Source: Paenibacillus sp. Soil787
GTDB taxonomy: Bacteria > Bacillota > Bacilli > Paenibacillales > NBRC-103111
DNA: 64,000 bases
Direction: 5' to 3'
Assembly (NCBI RefSeq): GCF_001429545.1
Contig: NZ_LMSP01000045.1
Location: forward strand, 221,772 to 285,771
Below the pieces are notes generated by a model. The model was not told the DNA's origin and did no database searches. It worked only from the letters and a program-made list of their open reading frames with translations. Positions 24,176 through 32,154 of the stretch are shown one piece after another (the first letter of the stretch is position 1; every line of letters starts with the position of its first letter). Position numbers and translations under genes: made by a program.

Positions 24176-24868
24176 ATGAGCGAATCTCTCGATATTCTTA
24201 TTTTTGGCGCACATGCAGATGATGCTGAGATTGGAATGGGGGCCACCATTGCCAAACATACCAAGTCTGGGCTTAAGGTAGGACTTTGTGATTTAACCTA
24301 TGCCGAAATGTCCTCTAATGGCACAGTTGAAACAAGGATCGAGGAAGCTAAACGGGCTGCTAGTATTCTTGGCGTGAAGGTTCGTACGAATCTGGGACTG
24401 CCGGATCGAGGATTATTTGCCACACAGGCCAATATTGAGCGGATTACGCAAGAAATTCGTAAATATAAGCCGAGAATCGTGTTCGCACCCTACTGGCAGG
24501 ACCGACATCCAGACCATGTAGCTTGTTCGGGGTTGGTTCAGGAAGCTGTTTTTAACGCCAAGTTACGAAAATATTTACCTGATTCTGAGCCTGTGAACGT
24601 GGAGCAGATGTACTTTTATTTTATAAATGACGTTTACGAAGCTGATCTCATGGTGGATGTAACCGATTGTTACGATGAAAAAATTGCCGCACTGAGCGCT
24701 TATCGCTCTCAATTTATAACAGGTCAAGGTACGGTAGCCACGCCCTTAAATCAAGGCTATATCGAACGAGTTGAAGCTCGTGATCGCGTGTTAGGTCAAA
24801 AGCGCTTATTAACTTATGCAGAAGGTTTCGTTTCTAAGCTGCCTTTGGTGGTAGATCGATTCGTTTGA
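24176..24868 (+). CDS. bshB1: Bacillithiol biosynthesis deacetylase BshB1
   Basis: Zinc-dependent removal of acetyl from GlcNAc-malate, the second bacillithiol step. LmbE-like fold with the metal motif GAHADDAEIG (H-x-D-D) near residue 14 and RHPDHVACS (H-x-x-H) at about 110. The 230-residue length from ATG 24176; an in-frame TTG at 24167 inside mgsA is possible. It is located directly before bshA, as in Bacillus. Confidence 0.93.
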   Translation: MSESLDILIFGAHADDAEIGMGATIAKHTKSGLKVGLCDLTYAEMSSNGTVETRIEEAKRAASILGVKVRTNLGLPDRGLFATQANIERITQEIRKYKPRIVFAPYWQDRHPDHVACSGLVQEAVFNAKLRKYLPDSEPVNVEQMYFYFINDVYEADLMVDVTDCYDEKIAALSAYRSQFITGQGTVATPLNQGYIERVEARDRVLGQKRLLTYAEGFVSKLPLVVDRFV

Positions 24869-24883
24869 TCGGAAAAGAGGTGC

Positions 24884-26059
24884 ATGATGAAAGATAAACT
24901 CAAGATTGGAATTACCTGTTATCCAACTTTAGGTGGTTCAGGTGTTGTTGCTACGGAACTTGGCAAGCTGCTTGCCGAAAAAGGGCACGAGGTTCATTTT
25001 ATTACACATAGCATGCCTTTTCGTTTGGGCAAATTTCATAAAAATATTTTTTATCATGAAGTAGAAGTCAGTCAATATTATGTCTTTCGGTATCCGCCTT
25101 ATGACCTTTCTCTCGCTAGTAAATTAGCGCAGGTCGCCAAGATGGAGGAGCTGGATTTACTACATGTTCATTATGCCATTCCTCATGCCGTATGCGCACT
25201 TCTGGCGAAACAGATGGTTGGAAGTAAGCTCAAGGTAGTCACTACTCTCCATGGAACTGATATAACGGTTCTGGGACAGGATCAATCCATTTCCGACTTG
25301 ATTCGTTACGCCATTAATGAAAGCGATGCGGTTACAGCGGTTTCGAAAGATTTAATTAAAGAAACAAGAGAATTATTGGACATCGACCGTGACATTGATC
25401 TAACCTATAATTTCGTCGATAAACGGGTGTACTACCCGCGTGATATTACGAAGCTTAGAGGCGAGTTTGCCCGGCCGGATGAGAAGATTCTTATTCATAT
25501 TTCTAATTTCAGACCTGTCAAACGTGTGCAGGATGTTATTGATATTTTTGCAAAAGTTAGTACGGAGATTCCGTCGCGCCTCTTGTTCGTTGGAGAAGGT
25601 CCTGATCTATCCAAAATGATTGCAAAAGTTAAGGAACTTGGACTCGCAGATAAAGTTACGTTCTGTGGTAAACAGGATGATGTAGCGCAGGTGATCTCCC
25701 TTGCCGACGTGATGCTGCTTCCTTCGGAAAAAGAGAGCTTCGGTCTAGTCGCTCTAGAAGCAATGGCTTGTGGAGTACCAACAATCGGTTCCAATGCCGG
25801 CGGGATTCCCGAACTCATTACGCACGGTGAAACCGGCTATTTAGCAGATGTTGGGGATACTGATAAAATGGCCGAACATGTCGTAAACTTACTTAGTAAT
25901 CAAGTGTTGTATGAGCGAGTGTCGCAGAATTGCTTGACTCGTGCTCGGCATACCTTCTGTAATGATATAACTACGGTTCAATATGAGGAAATTTATTATC
26001 GCGTACTGGGAAGAGAGCTTCCAGAATCCCATCGCATTACAGCTTCGTCCTGTCAATAA
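24884..26059 (+). CDS. bshA: L-malate glycosyltransferase BshA
   Basis: GT4 glycosyltransferase joining UDP-GlcNAc to L-malate, the first bacillithiol step. Visible features are the N-terminal GGSGVVATELGKLL loop, LHGTDITVLG, the nucleotide-sugar site GEGPDL, and the E-x7-E motif in KESFGLVALEAMACG. AAAGAGGTG lies just before two adjacent ATG codons (24884 and 24887). The product is 391 residues; cca follows 26 bases on. Confidence 0.95.
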   Translation: MMKDKLKIGITCYPTLGGSGVVATELGKLLAEKGHEVHFITHSMPFRLGKFHKNIFYHEVEVSQYYVFRYPPYDLSLASKLAQVAKMEELDLLHVHYAIPHAVCALLAKQMVGSKLKVVTTLHGTDITVLGQDQSISDLIRYAINESDAVTAVSKDLIKETRELLDIDRDIDLTYNFVDKRVYYPRDITKLRGEFARPDEKILIHISNFRPVKRVQDVIDIFAKVSTEIPSRLLFVGEGPDLSKMIAKVKELGLADKVTFCGKQDDVAQVISLADVMLLPSEKESFGLVALEAMACGVPTIGSNAGGIPELITHGETGYLADVGDTDKMAEHVVNLLSNQVLYERVSQNCLTRARHTFCNDITTVQYEEIYYRVLGRELPESHRITASSCQ

Positions 26060-26085
26060 GAGGATGTTAGCAGGTTAGGAGTAAC

Positions 26086-27408
26086 ATGTCGGATGTTGTT
26101 AAAGTAAAAGTAATAGATCCTGGAGCTTCTATCGTTCTCACTAAGCTTACAGAAGCAGGTTATGAGGCGTATCTTGTAGGTGGTTGCGTTCGTGATGCTG
26201 TGCTTGGCCGACCGATCAAGGACATCGACATAGCGACGTCTGCATTGCCGGAGCAGGTGATGTCCTGCTTCCCGCGAACGGCGCCGACAGGGCTGCAGCA
26301 CGGCACCGTAACCGTTATCCTGTCACAGGGGACCTATGAGGTGACGACGTTCCGTAAGGAAACGGAGTATGAGGGCTTCCGCCGCCCGACATCTGTCGAA
26401 TACATTTCGGATTTGACGGAGGATTTGAAGCGGCGCGATTTTACGATGAACGCGATGGCCATGGACGCGGCGGGCTTTGTATTAGATCCTTTTGCAGGGC
26501 AGAAGGATCTGGAACTGGGCGTGCTGCGCTGCGTCGGGGCAGCAGAGGAGCGATTCGGCGAAGATGCGCTGCGCATGCTTCGCTGTGTTCGTTTTGCCTC
26601 GACCTATGGACTGGAGGTCGAGTCGAGTACGTGGCAGGCGCTGCTTGCGCAAGCTCCGCTGCTGCGCCACATCGCAATGGAGCGCGTGCGCAGCGAGCTG
26701 CAGCGCATGATCGAAGGGCCAGCCCCAGCGCGGGCTGTGCGGTTGCTGCTGGCGAGCCGCCTCACGGCACACCTCAAAAAGCAGCTGCCGCTGCCTTTTG
26801 AGCGCTGGCTCGCCTGGGATGACGCGCTGGACGCTGTCAGCGCGCTGTCAGGGCAGCATGACCGCTGGGGCATGCTGCTGATGCTTCTGGAGATGCCGGC
26901 GGACACGGTCCGCACGGCGCTCCAGGAGCTGACCTTCTCCCGCGCCGATTGCGAAGCGGTCGTGGCGGTGCTGGCCCTGCGCGAGGCTGTGGCCGCGCAG
27001 CTTACGGGCGGCGGCGCTTCGCAGGACGCCGCGCAAATGCAGGACCCGGCTCCGCTGGAGCGGGTCTGGAAGCTTGGCGCGGTGCGCAGCGGCGAAGCCG
27101 CTGCCCGCGCGCTTCTGCGGCTGCTGCGCGTGCTGCCGCAAAGCCTTGAGGAGCGCGGCGAGCTCGCGCGCTTCCTGCAGAGCGCCGCGCCGGAGGTACT
27201 GCGCCGCGGGGAGGCTTGGCTGAAGGAGGTTCCCTGCTTCAGCCTGAAGGAACTCGCCATATCCGGCACGGATTTGGCGGAGGTGCTTGTCCGGCAGCCG
27301 GGCCCATGGATGGGCATACTGCTGCAGCAGCTGCTTGAAGGAACCGCGCTCGGTGAAATTCCGAACGAGCGAGAATCACTTTTACTTGCCGCGCGGGCTG
27401 CTAAGTAG
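26086..27408 (+). CDS. cca: CCA-adding tRNA nucleotidyltransferase
   Basis: Adds or repairs the CCA end of tRNAs. The class II nucleotidyltransferase head carries GGCVRD at residues 32-37 and the metal-binding DID at 46-48, then RRDFTMNAMA and the RMLRCVRFA neck motif. The 440-residue length fits the Bacillus-type enzyme. The first 300 bases have ordinary composition, but from about 26390 to 27370 G+C rises sharply, with long GC-rich antisense open frames as a by-product. TTAGGAGTAAC precedes the ATG. The terminator is built into the last codons. Confidence 0.95.
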   Translation: MSDVVKVKVIDPGASIVLTKLTEAGYEAYLVGGCVRDAVLGRPIKDIDIATSALPEQVMSCFPRTAPTGLQHGTVTVILSQGTYEVTTFRKETEYEGFRRPTSVEYISDLTEDLKRRDFTMNAMAMDAAGFVLDPFAGQKDLELGVLRCVGAAEERFGEDALRMLRCVRFASTYGLEVESSTWQALLAQAPLLRHIAMERVRSELQRMIEGPAPARAVRLLLASRLTAHLKKQLPLPFERWLAWDDALDAVSALSGQHDRWGMLLMLLEMPADTVRTALQELTFSRADCEAVVAVLALREAVAAQLTGGGASQDAAQMQDPAPLERVWKLGAVRSGEAAARALLRLLRVLPQSLEERGELARFLQSAAPEVLRRGEAWLKEVPCFSLKELAISGTDLAEVLVRQPGPWMGILLQQLLEGTALGEIPNERESLLLAARAAK

Positions 27409-27428
27409 CAGCGCAGCGCGGTTTTTTT
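27389..27428 (+). terminator. Terminator overlapping the end of cca
   Basis: CCGCGC and GCTGCT arms (27389-27402) pair with AGCAGC and GCGCGG (27407-27421), followed by seven T. Confidence 0.88.
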
Positions 27429-27436
27429 AATAATGT

Positions 27437-27468
27437 GAATAAGGATGATATATAATGAATCCTTATTC
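27437..27468. repeat. Perfect 10-bp hairpin
   Basis: GAATAAGGAT (27437-27446) and ATCCTTATTC (27459-27468) with a 12-base AT loop. There is no T run; it is the first of several inverted repeats in this intergenic region. Confidence 0.7.
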
Positions 27469-27476
27469 GTCGGTTT

Positions 27477-27562
27477 GTTGTAAAAACAATCATGACGCCT
27501 ATGACGCCACCCCCAAGAAAGAAAATAATATGCTCTTACGTTTGTTATTTTCGTATAAAAGT
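27477..27562. repeat. Direct repeat, copy 1
   Basis: It begins GTTGTAAAAACAATCAT and ends TTATTTTCGTATAAAAGT. It aligns with 28081-28168 over its full length with about ten differences and a short gap. Both copies keep an 8-bp hairpin GAAAATAA / TTATTTTC. Confidence 0.88.
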
Positions 27563-27789
27563 TGAGTGTGAGGGCAGGTAGATAATCAAGAATAGGTTCA
27601 CTGGCGGGTTAACATTAATTGTTTGACCTGCCGTAACCATATGACGTGCTCCGTTATCGGAGTGTATAGCAGAAAAGTTTGGTGCGAGGGCAGATAAAAT
27701 AGTATTCTATTCAAATACTGATAAACAGCTGGTCGAATTCAGCTTTGTGGAGTGACTTCGGAGATATAAGCTGCTAATCTGCGGATCAT

Positions 27790-27968
27790 AGGGAACGAGG
27801 AGCCGCTATTTCGGTGATTATGCCGATTCCGTATCGGTACGCGGAACGTGGGGGCGTTATTTTGGCGTTTTTCCAGTTTTTACACCTCGAAAGCGGAAAT
27901 AGAGGCTCCTCGTTCCGCGAAAACGTGAAATACGTGTTTTTGCGCAAAATAAGGCTTCTACGTTCCGC
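27790..27968. repeat. Interleaved inverted-repeat element (A-B-A'-B')
   Basis: Element A (27790-27814, GGGAACGAGGAGCCGCTATT core) has its reverse complement A' at 27894-27918. Element B (27841-27864, GCGGAACGTGGGGGCGTTAT core) has its reverse complement B' at 27945-27968. Each pair matches at more than 80 percent. A and B are related to each other (GGAACG-G-G-GC-G-TATTT). REP-like units of this look are common between genes in Paenibacillus by recollection; no search was possible. Confidence 0.85.
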
Positions 27969-28080
27969 TAAAATCTAGTGATGCCTGTTGCGGGTTGAAT
28001 TTGGGAAACGGATAGAAGAACATGGGTGCATCTTGCCTGATTGGGCCTTGAGATGGAGATGTGCTCCTTAGTTGAAGTAT

Positions 28081-28168
28081 GTTGTAAAAACAATCATCAC
28101 ACCTACGATGACCACCTCCCAAGAATGAAAATAATGTGCTCTTATGTTTTTTATTTTCGTATAAAAGT
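28081..28168. repeat. Direct repeat, copy 2
   Basis: Second copy of the unit at 27477-27562, 604 bases away in the same orientation, with the same internal GAAAATAA / TTATTTTC hairpin. Confidence 0.88.
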
Positions 28169-28206
28169 GCAACAATTATTGCCTAGATCCCGCTCCAGCT
28201 CCTTTT

Positions 28207-28508
28207 TTGTTGCATAATGGAGTCAATTTCATAATTCAAAACCCTTGCTACATAAGGACTTATACCGCATTCAAAAACAGTCACCTACTCCAAGATATCT
28301 ATTAGGTGCCAAGATATCATGTTATTCTCCGTTTAAGTATTAAAAATCAGGGCATTTAAACGGATAAATCTCTTTCTTAATTCTGTAATTGGTTTGAAGG
28401 AAATGAAGAAATAGCAGTCTCTAAAGGCTCTTATCCGATTCTTTTCTCCCGAATTCATACTTGAAGAAATCGAACTTTTATTATGAAATTGACTCTAATG
28501 TACAACAA
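28207..28508. mobile_element. MITE-like unit with 29-bp terminal inverted repeats
   Basis: TTGTTGCATAATGGAGTCAA... (28207-28235) and its reverse complement (28480-28508) match at 25 of 29 positions, including an unbroken 16-bp inner part. The 302 bp unit contains no open frame of note. A target-site duplication was not evident, so mobility is inference. Confidence 0.5.
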
Positions 28509-28731
28509 TTGGGCCTTATATAAAATATTTCGCAACAAATAGACTCGAAATGTTGTACAGACTACAACATCAGCTTGCAAATTAACCTTTGGGAGGGTAA
28601 ATTGTTATATAAATTCTGTAATTACAATAGCCACTCTAACTTCACGAAACTGCGAGTCGTTGAAATCAAACTTTGGAGTTTGCCAGTTGTGACATCCCAT
28701 TAAATTACCGATAGATCGTGAGTGAAATCGA

Positions 28732-29700
28732 ATGAACAAACGTATATTAGAGCTGTTCCAAGAGTTCCCGGAAGCTTATGTTTCGGGCGAGGAAATCAGC
28801 CGACGACTTAACGTTAGCCGCACCGCGATCTGGAAGCATATCGAAGAGCTTCGAGCGGCAGGCTATGAATTTGAAGCTGCACCTCGCAAAGGGTATCGAT
28901 TGCTGAGCAAGCCTAATTCATGGCAAGTGAATGAACTGTTGAGCGGATTGAAAACCAAGGTACTTGGTCAGAAAATCCATGTTTACGGGGAAGTCGAATC
29001 TACGCAGACAATTGCACACGCTCTCGTTGCTTCAGGTGCGCAAGAAGGCACGATTGTGCTAGCAGAGGCACAGACAGCAGGAAGAGGCAGAATGGGGCGT
29101 ACGTGGCATTCTCCGGCCGGTAAAGGGATCTGGATGAGTTTGGTGTTAACACCGCGCATTCCTGTTTTTTTCATGCCCCAATTAACGCTGCTAAGTGCGG
29201 TAGCACTGTGTCGCTCGATCCAGAAGGTTTGCCAGGTAGACATCGGCATCAAGTGGCCGAACGATCTTCTGATTAAAGGCAAGAAGGTTAGCGGCATTTT
29301 GCTGGAAAGCAGCGGGGAAGATGAACGGCTCAAGTATGTGATTGCAGGGATAGGCATCAGTGTGAATTTGAAGACGGAGGATTATCCCGAGGAACTGCGG
29401 AATATTGCGACTTCACTAGCGATTGAATCGGGTACTGACATCCCAAGAGAAAGTTTGGTACAAGCTTTTCTTTTAGAGTTTGAAGAACTTTATGCACTTT
29501 ATATGGAGAAAGGCTTCGCCCCAATCCGTTTGCTGTGGGAGGCTCTCAGTGTAACTTTAAAGCGGCCAATCCGCACGCATACACCTTCAGGTGTTATTGA
29601 AGGCATCGCTGACTCGTTGGATGATTCAGGTGCATTAACGGTAATAACGCAAGCTGGAGAGAAAATAAAGATCTATTCCGGAGATATTGAACTGAAGTAA
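28732..29700 (+). CDS. birA: Biotin--protein ligase and biotin operon repressor
   Basis: Bifunctional: biotinylates acetyl-CoA carboxylase and, as biotinyl-AMP holorepressor, represses biotin genes. An N-terminal winged helix (residues 1-60, SGEEISRRLNVSRTAIWKHI) is followed by the ligase domain with the biotinyl-AMP loop GRGRMGRTW (117-125), KWPNDL and KVSGILLE, and a small C-terminal SH3-like domain. The 322-residue length is normal. The ribosome site is weak (GTGAGTG). It follows a long repeat-filled gap. Confidence 0.95.
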   Translation: MNKRILELFQEFPEAYVSGEEISRRLNVSRTAIWKHIEELRAAGYEFEAAPRKGYRLLSKPNSWQVNELLSGLKTKVLGQKIHVYGEVESTQTIAHALVASGAQEGTIVLAEAQTAGRGRMGRTWHSPAGKGIWMSLVLTPRIPVFFMPQLTLLSAVALCRSIQKVCQVDIGIKWPNDLLIKGKKVSGILLESSGEDERLKYVIAGIGISVNLKTEDYPEELRNIATSLAIESGTDIPRESLVQAFLLEFEELYALYMEKGFAPIRLLWEALSVTLKRPIRTHTPSGVIEGIADSLDDSGALTVITQAGEKIKIYSGDIELK

Positions 29701-29723
29701 AGGTATCAAATGGAAGCAATATT

Positions 29724-29732
29724 TGGTATAAT
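29724..29732 (+). promoter_or_regulatory. Extended -10 promoter of panBCD
   Basis: TGGTATAAT is an extended -10 (TG-n-TATAAT). The -35 position is poor, as is usual for this class. The predicted start is near 29739, giving a leader of about 200 bases. Confidence 0.6.
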
Positions 29733-29738
29733 AGCATG

Positions 29739-29941
29739 ACAAGGCGGTATCTTATAGGAACTGCACTTGCAGCTTGACGGTTGATTGTTTAACAAAGGAA
29801 TAGGACTTAAAACATGATGTTGGATTCTGCTCTGAGCCTTATGGGACCGAGACAGAAGGATCATTGGATTCTTTCTGCATGCGATCCTTTTAGCTCTTAG
29901 CTAAAAGGTTTTTTATTTTATATGAGGAAGCTGGGATACCG
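29739..29941 (+). promoter_or_regulatory. Attenuator-like leader RNA of panBCD
   Basis: The leader offers exclusive structures. CAGAAGGATC (29853-29862) can pair with GATTCTTTCTG (29867-29877). Alternatively AAGGATC (29856-29862) can pair with GATCCTT (29883-29889), which takes in the start of the terminator stem. T-box and TRAP signatures are absent. The pan-motif RNA class, described upstream of pantothenate genes, is the natural candidate but could not be confirmed by eye. Confidence 0.55.
29886..29919 (+). terminator. Leader terminator before panB
   Basis: CCTTTTAGCT (29886-29895), loop CTT, AGCTAAAAGG (29899-29908), then TTTTTTATTTT, 22 bases before panB. Confidence 0.88.
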
Positions 29942-30799
29942 ATGGAACAACGTAAGCCGCTAACGACAGCTAAGATGAGAAAAATGAAGCAAGATGACGT
30001 TCCCATTACCATGGTAACTGCTTATGATTATCCCTCAGCCCGCTTGGCGGAAGAGGCTGGCATTGATGTTATCCTTGTAGGAGATTCACTAGGGAATGTC
30101 GTATTAGGCTACGATTCAACCCTGCCGGTCACCTTGGATGATATGGTTTACCAGACGCGAGCCGCGGTGCGTGGAGCTTCAAATACGTTCATTGTAGCGG
30201 ATATGCCTTTCTTGACTTACCATGGAAGCTTGGACACGACATTTCGAGGTGTTGCCCGATTAATGCAAGAGGGTGGAGCAAAAGCGGTTAAGCTGGAAGG
30301 CGGAGCTGAAATTGCGTCAACTGTTAAAGCAATCACGGAAGCCGGTGTGCCTGTCGTCGGGCATTTGGGTTTAACTCCGCAATCTGTACATCAACTTGGT
30401 GGTTTCCGGGTACAAGGACGCAGCTCTGAACAGGCGGAGAAATTGCTCAGTGATGCCAAAGCTCTGGAGGAAGCGGGAGCTTTCGCGGTGGTCTTAGAGC
30501 TGGTGACTGACGAGTTGGCAGAATGGATAACGAAGCAGCTGTCGATCCCGACGATTGGAATTGGTTCTGGCATTCATTGCGATGGTCAAGTACTTGTTTA
30601 TCATGATCTTCTCCAATATGGTTCTGACAGTGCTGCCAGAAAGTTCGTAAAAGCATACGCGAATATAGGGGAAACTATTCGTGCAGGTATAGGTGAATAT
30701 GTGAAAGAAGTCAAAGCGCGGGCATTCCCTGCGCCAGAGCATACGTTTCATATGGACAACGACGTTGTTGAATATTTATATGGCGATAAGGAGAAGTGA
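29942..30799 (+). CDS. panB: 3-methyl-2-oxobutanoate hydroxymethyltransferase
   Basis: First committed step of pantothenate synthesis: adds a hydroxymethyl group from 5,10-methylene-THF to 2-oxoisovalerate. The TIM barrel has the family motifs TAYDYPSARLAEEAG, VGDSLGNVVLGYDSTLPVT, and the metal/substrate motif ADMPFLTYH. The 285-residue length is normal. ATGAGGAAGCTGGG precedes the ATG. It is followed by panC and panD with near-overlapping ends. Confidence 0.97.
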   Translation: MEQRKPLTTAKMRKMKQDDVPITMVTAYDYPSARLAEEAGIDVILVGDSLGNVVLGYDSTLPVTLDDMVYQTRAAVRGASNTFIVADMPFLTYHGSLDTTFRGVARLMQEGGAKAVKLEGGAEIASTVKAITEAGVPVVGHLGLTPQSVHQLGGFRVQGRSSEQAEKLLSDAKALEEAGAFAVVLELVTDELAEWITKQLSIPTIGIGSGIHCDGQVLVYHDLLQYGSDSAARKFVKAYANIGETIRAGIGEYVKEVKARAFPAPEHTFHMDNDVVEYLYGDKEK

Positions 30800-30804
30800 G
30801 AGGC

Positions 30805-31686
30805 ATGGAAGCAATCCAGACTATGGAAGTGATTCATTCAATTGCTGATTTGCGTTCTCGCATAAAGAACTACCGACGCAAGAATGATCAATCTATTGGG
30901 TTTGTGCCCACAATGGGCTATTTACACGAAGGCCATGCTAGTTTGCTCCGTAAAGCACGTGCTCAAAGTGGACTTGTCGTGCTAAGTATATTTGTAAATC
31001 CGCTCCAGTTCGGTCCAGGCGAGGATTTCGAGCGATACCCGCGCAATACGGAGCGGGACTTGCAATTAGCTGAAGCCGCGGGCGCTGATCTGGTGTTTAT
31101 GCCATCTGTGAGCGAAATGTATCCGTCACCGACGCGCACTACGGTCAGTGTGACAGGTCTTACCTCCAGACTCTGCGGAGCGTCGCGCCCTGGACACTTT
31201 GATGGGGTTGCAACTGTCGTTAGCAAGCTGTTTCATATTGTTCAGCCTGATCAAGCTTTTTTTGGTCTGAAGGATGCTCAGCAGGTTGCTGTGATTGAAC
31301 AAATGGTTCAAGATCTCAATCTCGACATTGAGATTGTTCCTTGTCCTATATTGCGTGAAGCAGACGGGCTGGCAATGAGCTCGCGTAACGTGTATCTGTC
31401 TGAGGAAGAGCGTAAGCATGCTTTAGTTTTGTCTCAATCCTTACAGAAAGCAAAGGCATATATGGAATCACATGCAACTTTTACACCGCAGGAGCTTGAA
31501 AGCTTGGTCAGCCAACATATTGCGACTACACCATTAGCCGTCATTGACTATGTAGAGGTCTTAGCTTATCCGACATTAGAGCCTTTTGAAAATAGCCATT
31601 ATATCGATTCTATCATCATTGCTTTGGCCGTGAAATTCGGCAAGACGCGTTTGATCGATAATTTAATTTTACAAGTAAGGAAGTGA
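30805..31686 (+). CDS. panC: Pantothenate synthetase
   Basis: ATP-dependent joining of pantoate and beta-alanine. Nucleotidyl-transferase fold with the HIGH-like motif HEGH (residues 41-44), FVNPLQFGPGEDFERYPR, and the KMSKS-like MSSRNVYL. Start ATG 30805 (293 residues) follows AAGGAGAAGTGAGAGG; a GTG overlapping the panB stop at 30796 lies too close to that site. panD begins five bases after its stop. Confidence 0.96.
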   Translation: MEAIQTMEVIHSIADLRSRIKNYRRKNDQSIGFVPTMGYLHEGHASLLRKARAQSGLVVLSIFVNPLQFGPGEDFERYPRNTERDLQLAEAAGADLVFMPSVSEMYPSPTRTTVSVTGLTSRLCGASRPGHFDGVATVVSKLFHIVQPDQAFFGLKDAQQVAVIEQMVQDLNLDIEIVPCPILREADGLAMSSRNVYLSEEERKHALVLSQSLQKAKAYMESHATFTPQELESLVSQHIATTPLAVIDYVEVLAYPTLEPFENSHYIDSIIIALAVKFGKTRLIDNLILQVRK

Positions 31687-31691
31687 CCTCC

Positions 31692-32075
31692 ATGTTTCGA
31701 ACCATGATGAAAGCGAAAATCCACCGGGCAACCGTTACGGAAGCGAATTTGAATTATATCGGAAGCATTACGATTGATGAAGATTTGATCGATTTGGTTG
31801 GTATGCTGCCGAATGAGAAAGTGCAAATTGTAAACAACAACAATGGCGCACGTCTCGAAACTTATATTATTCCGGGGCCGCGAGGCACAGGTGTGATTTG
31901 TTTAAATGGGGCGGCCGCCAGGTTAGTTCAGACCGGTGATACGGTTATTATTATTTCTTATGCGATGATGACCGATGAAGAAGCTAGGAAGCATCAACCA
32001 ACGGTTGCCATTATGGGAGAAAATAATAAAGTGGCGCAGCTTCTCAAAGAAGAAGAGCATTCAACGATCCTTTAA
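31692..32075 (+). CDS. panD: Aspartate 1-decarboxylase proenzyme
   Basis: Makes beta-alanine from aspartate, supplying PanC. Pyruvoyl enzyme that self-cleaves between G24 and S25 (NYIGSITID). The 127-residue length and sequence are very close to the Bacillus enzyme (NNNNGARLETY, CLNGAAARL). The start is ATG 31692, with AAGGAAGTG upstream. Confidence 0.97.
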   Translation: MFRTMMKAKIHRATVTEANLNYIGSITIDEDLIDLVGMLPNEKVQIVNNNNGARLETYIIPGPRGTGVICLNGAAARLVQTGDTVIIISYAMMTDEEARKHQPTVAIMGENNKVAQLLKEEEHSTIL

Positions 32076-32154
32076 GAGGAACACTTCCATGCATGAAATC
32101 GGCTCTGTTTACAAAGAATGAGGATAAGCTTTCGAAGCAAAGGTGGGATGCCAA

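Larger units (their letters stand above)
27429..28731. other. 1.3 kb repeat-rich intergenic region
   Basis: No credible gene was found on either strand: open frames are short, and none has both a ribosome site and a recognisable protein. The region holds, in order, a hairpin, a first copy of an 86-88 bp direct repeat, a related GAGGGCAG segment near 27690, an interleaved inverted-repeat element, the second direct repeat, and a 302 bp unit with terminal inverted repeats. cca and birA are adjacent in B. subtilis, so this DNA was probably gained. The birA promoter should lie near the right end but was not clear. Confidence 0.7.

Noticed and set aside
26604..27317. 237-codon open frame antisense to cca
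   Set aside because: It is composed of the low-complexity Ser/Arg/Ala codons expected opposite a GC-rich gene, with no ribosome site; cca motifs establish the coding strand.
27477..28168. Direct repeats considered as a CRISPR remnant
   Set aside because: Only two copies of about 87 bp separated by 518 bp of unrelated sequence; no short regular repeat-spacer pattern and no cas genes.
29739..29941. panB leader considered as a T-box
   Set aside because: GGGACCGAGAC lacks the conserved T-box core GGTGGnACCGCG, and the genes are not tRNA- or amino-acid-linked.
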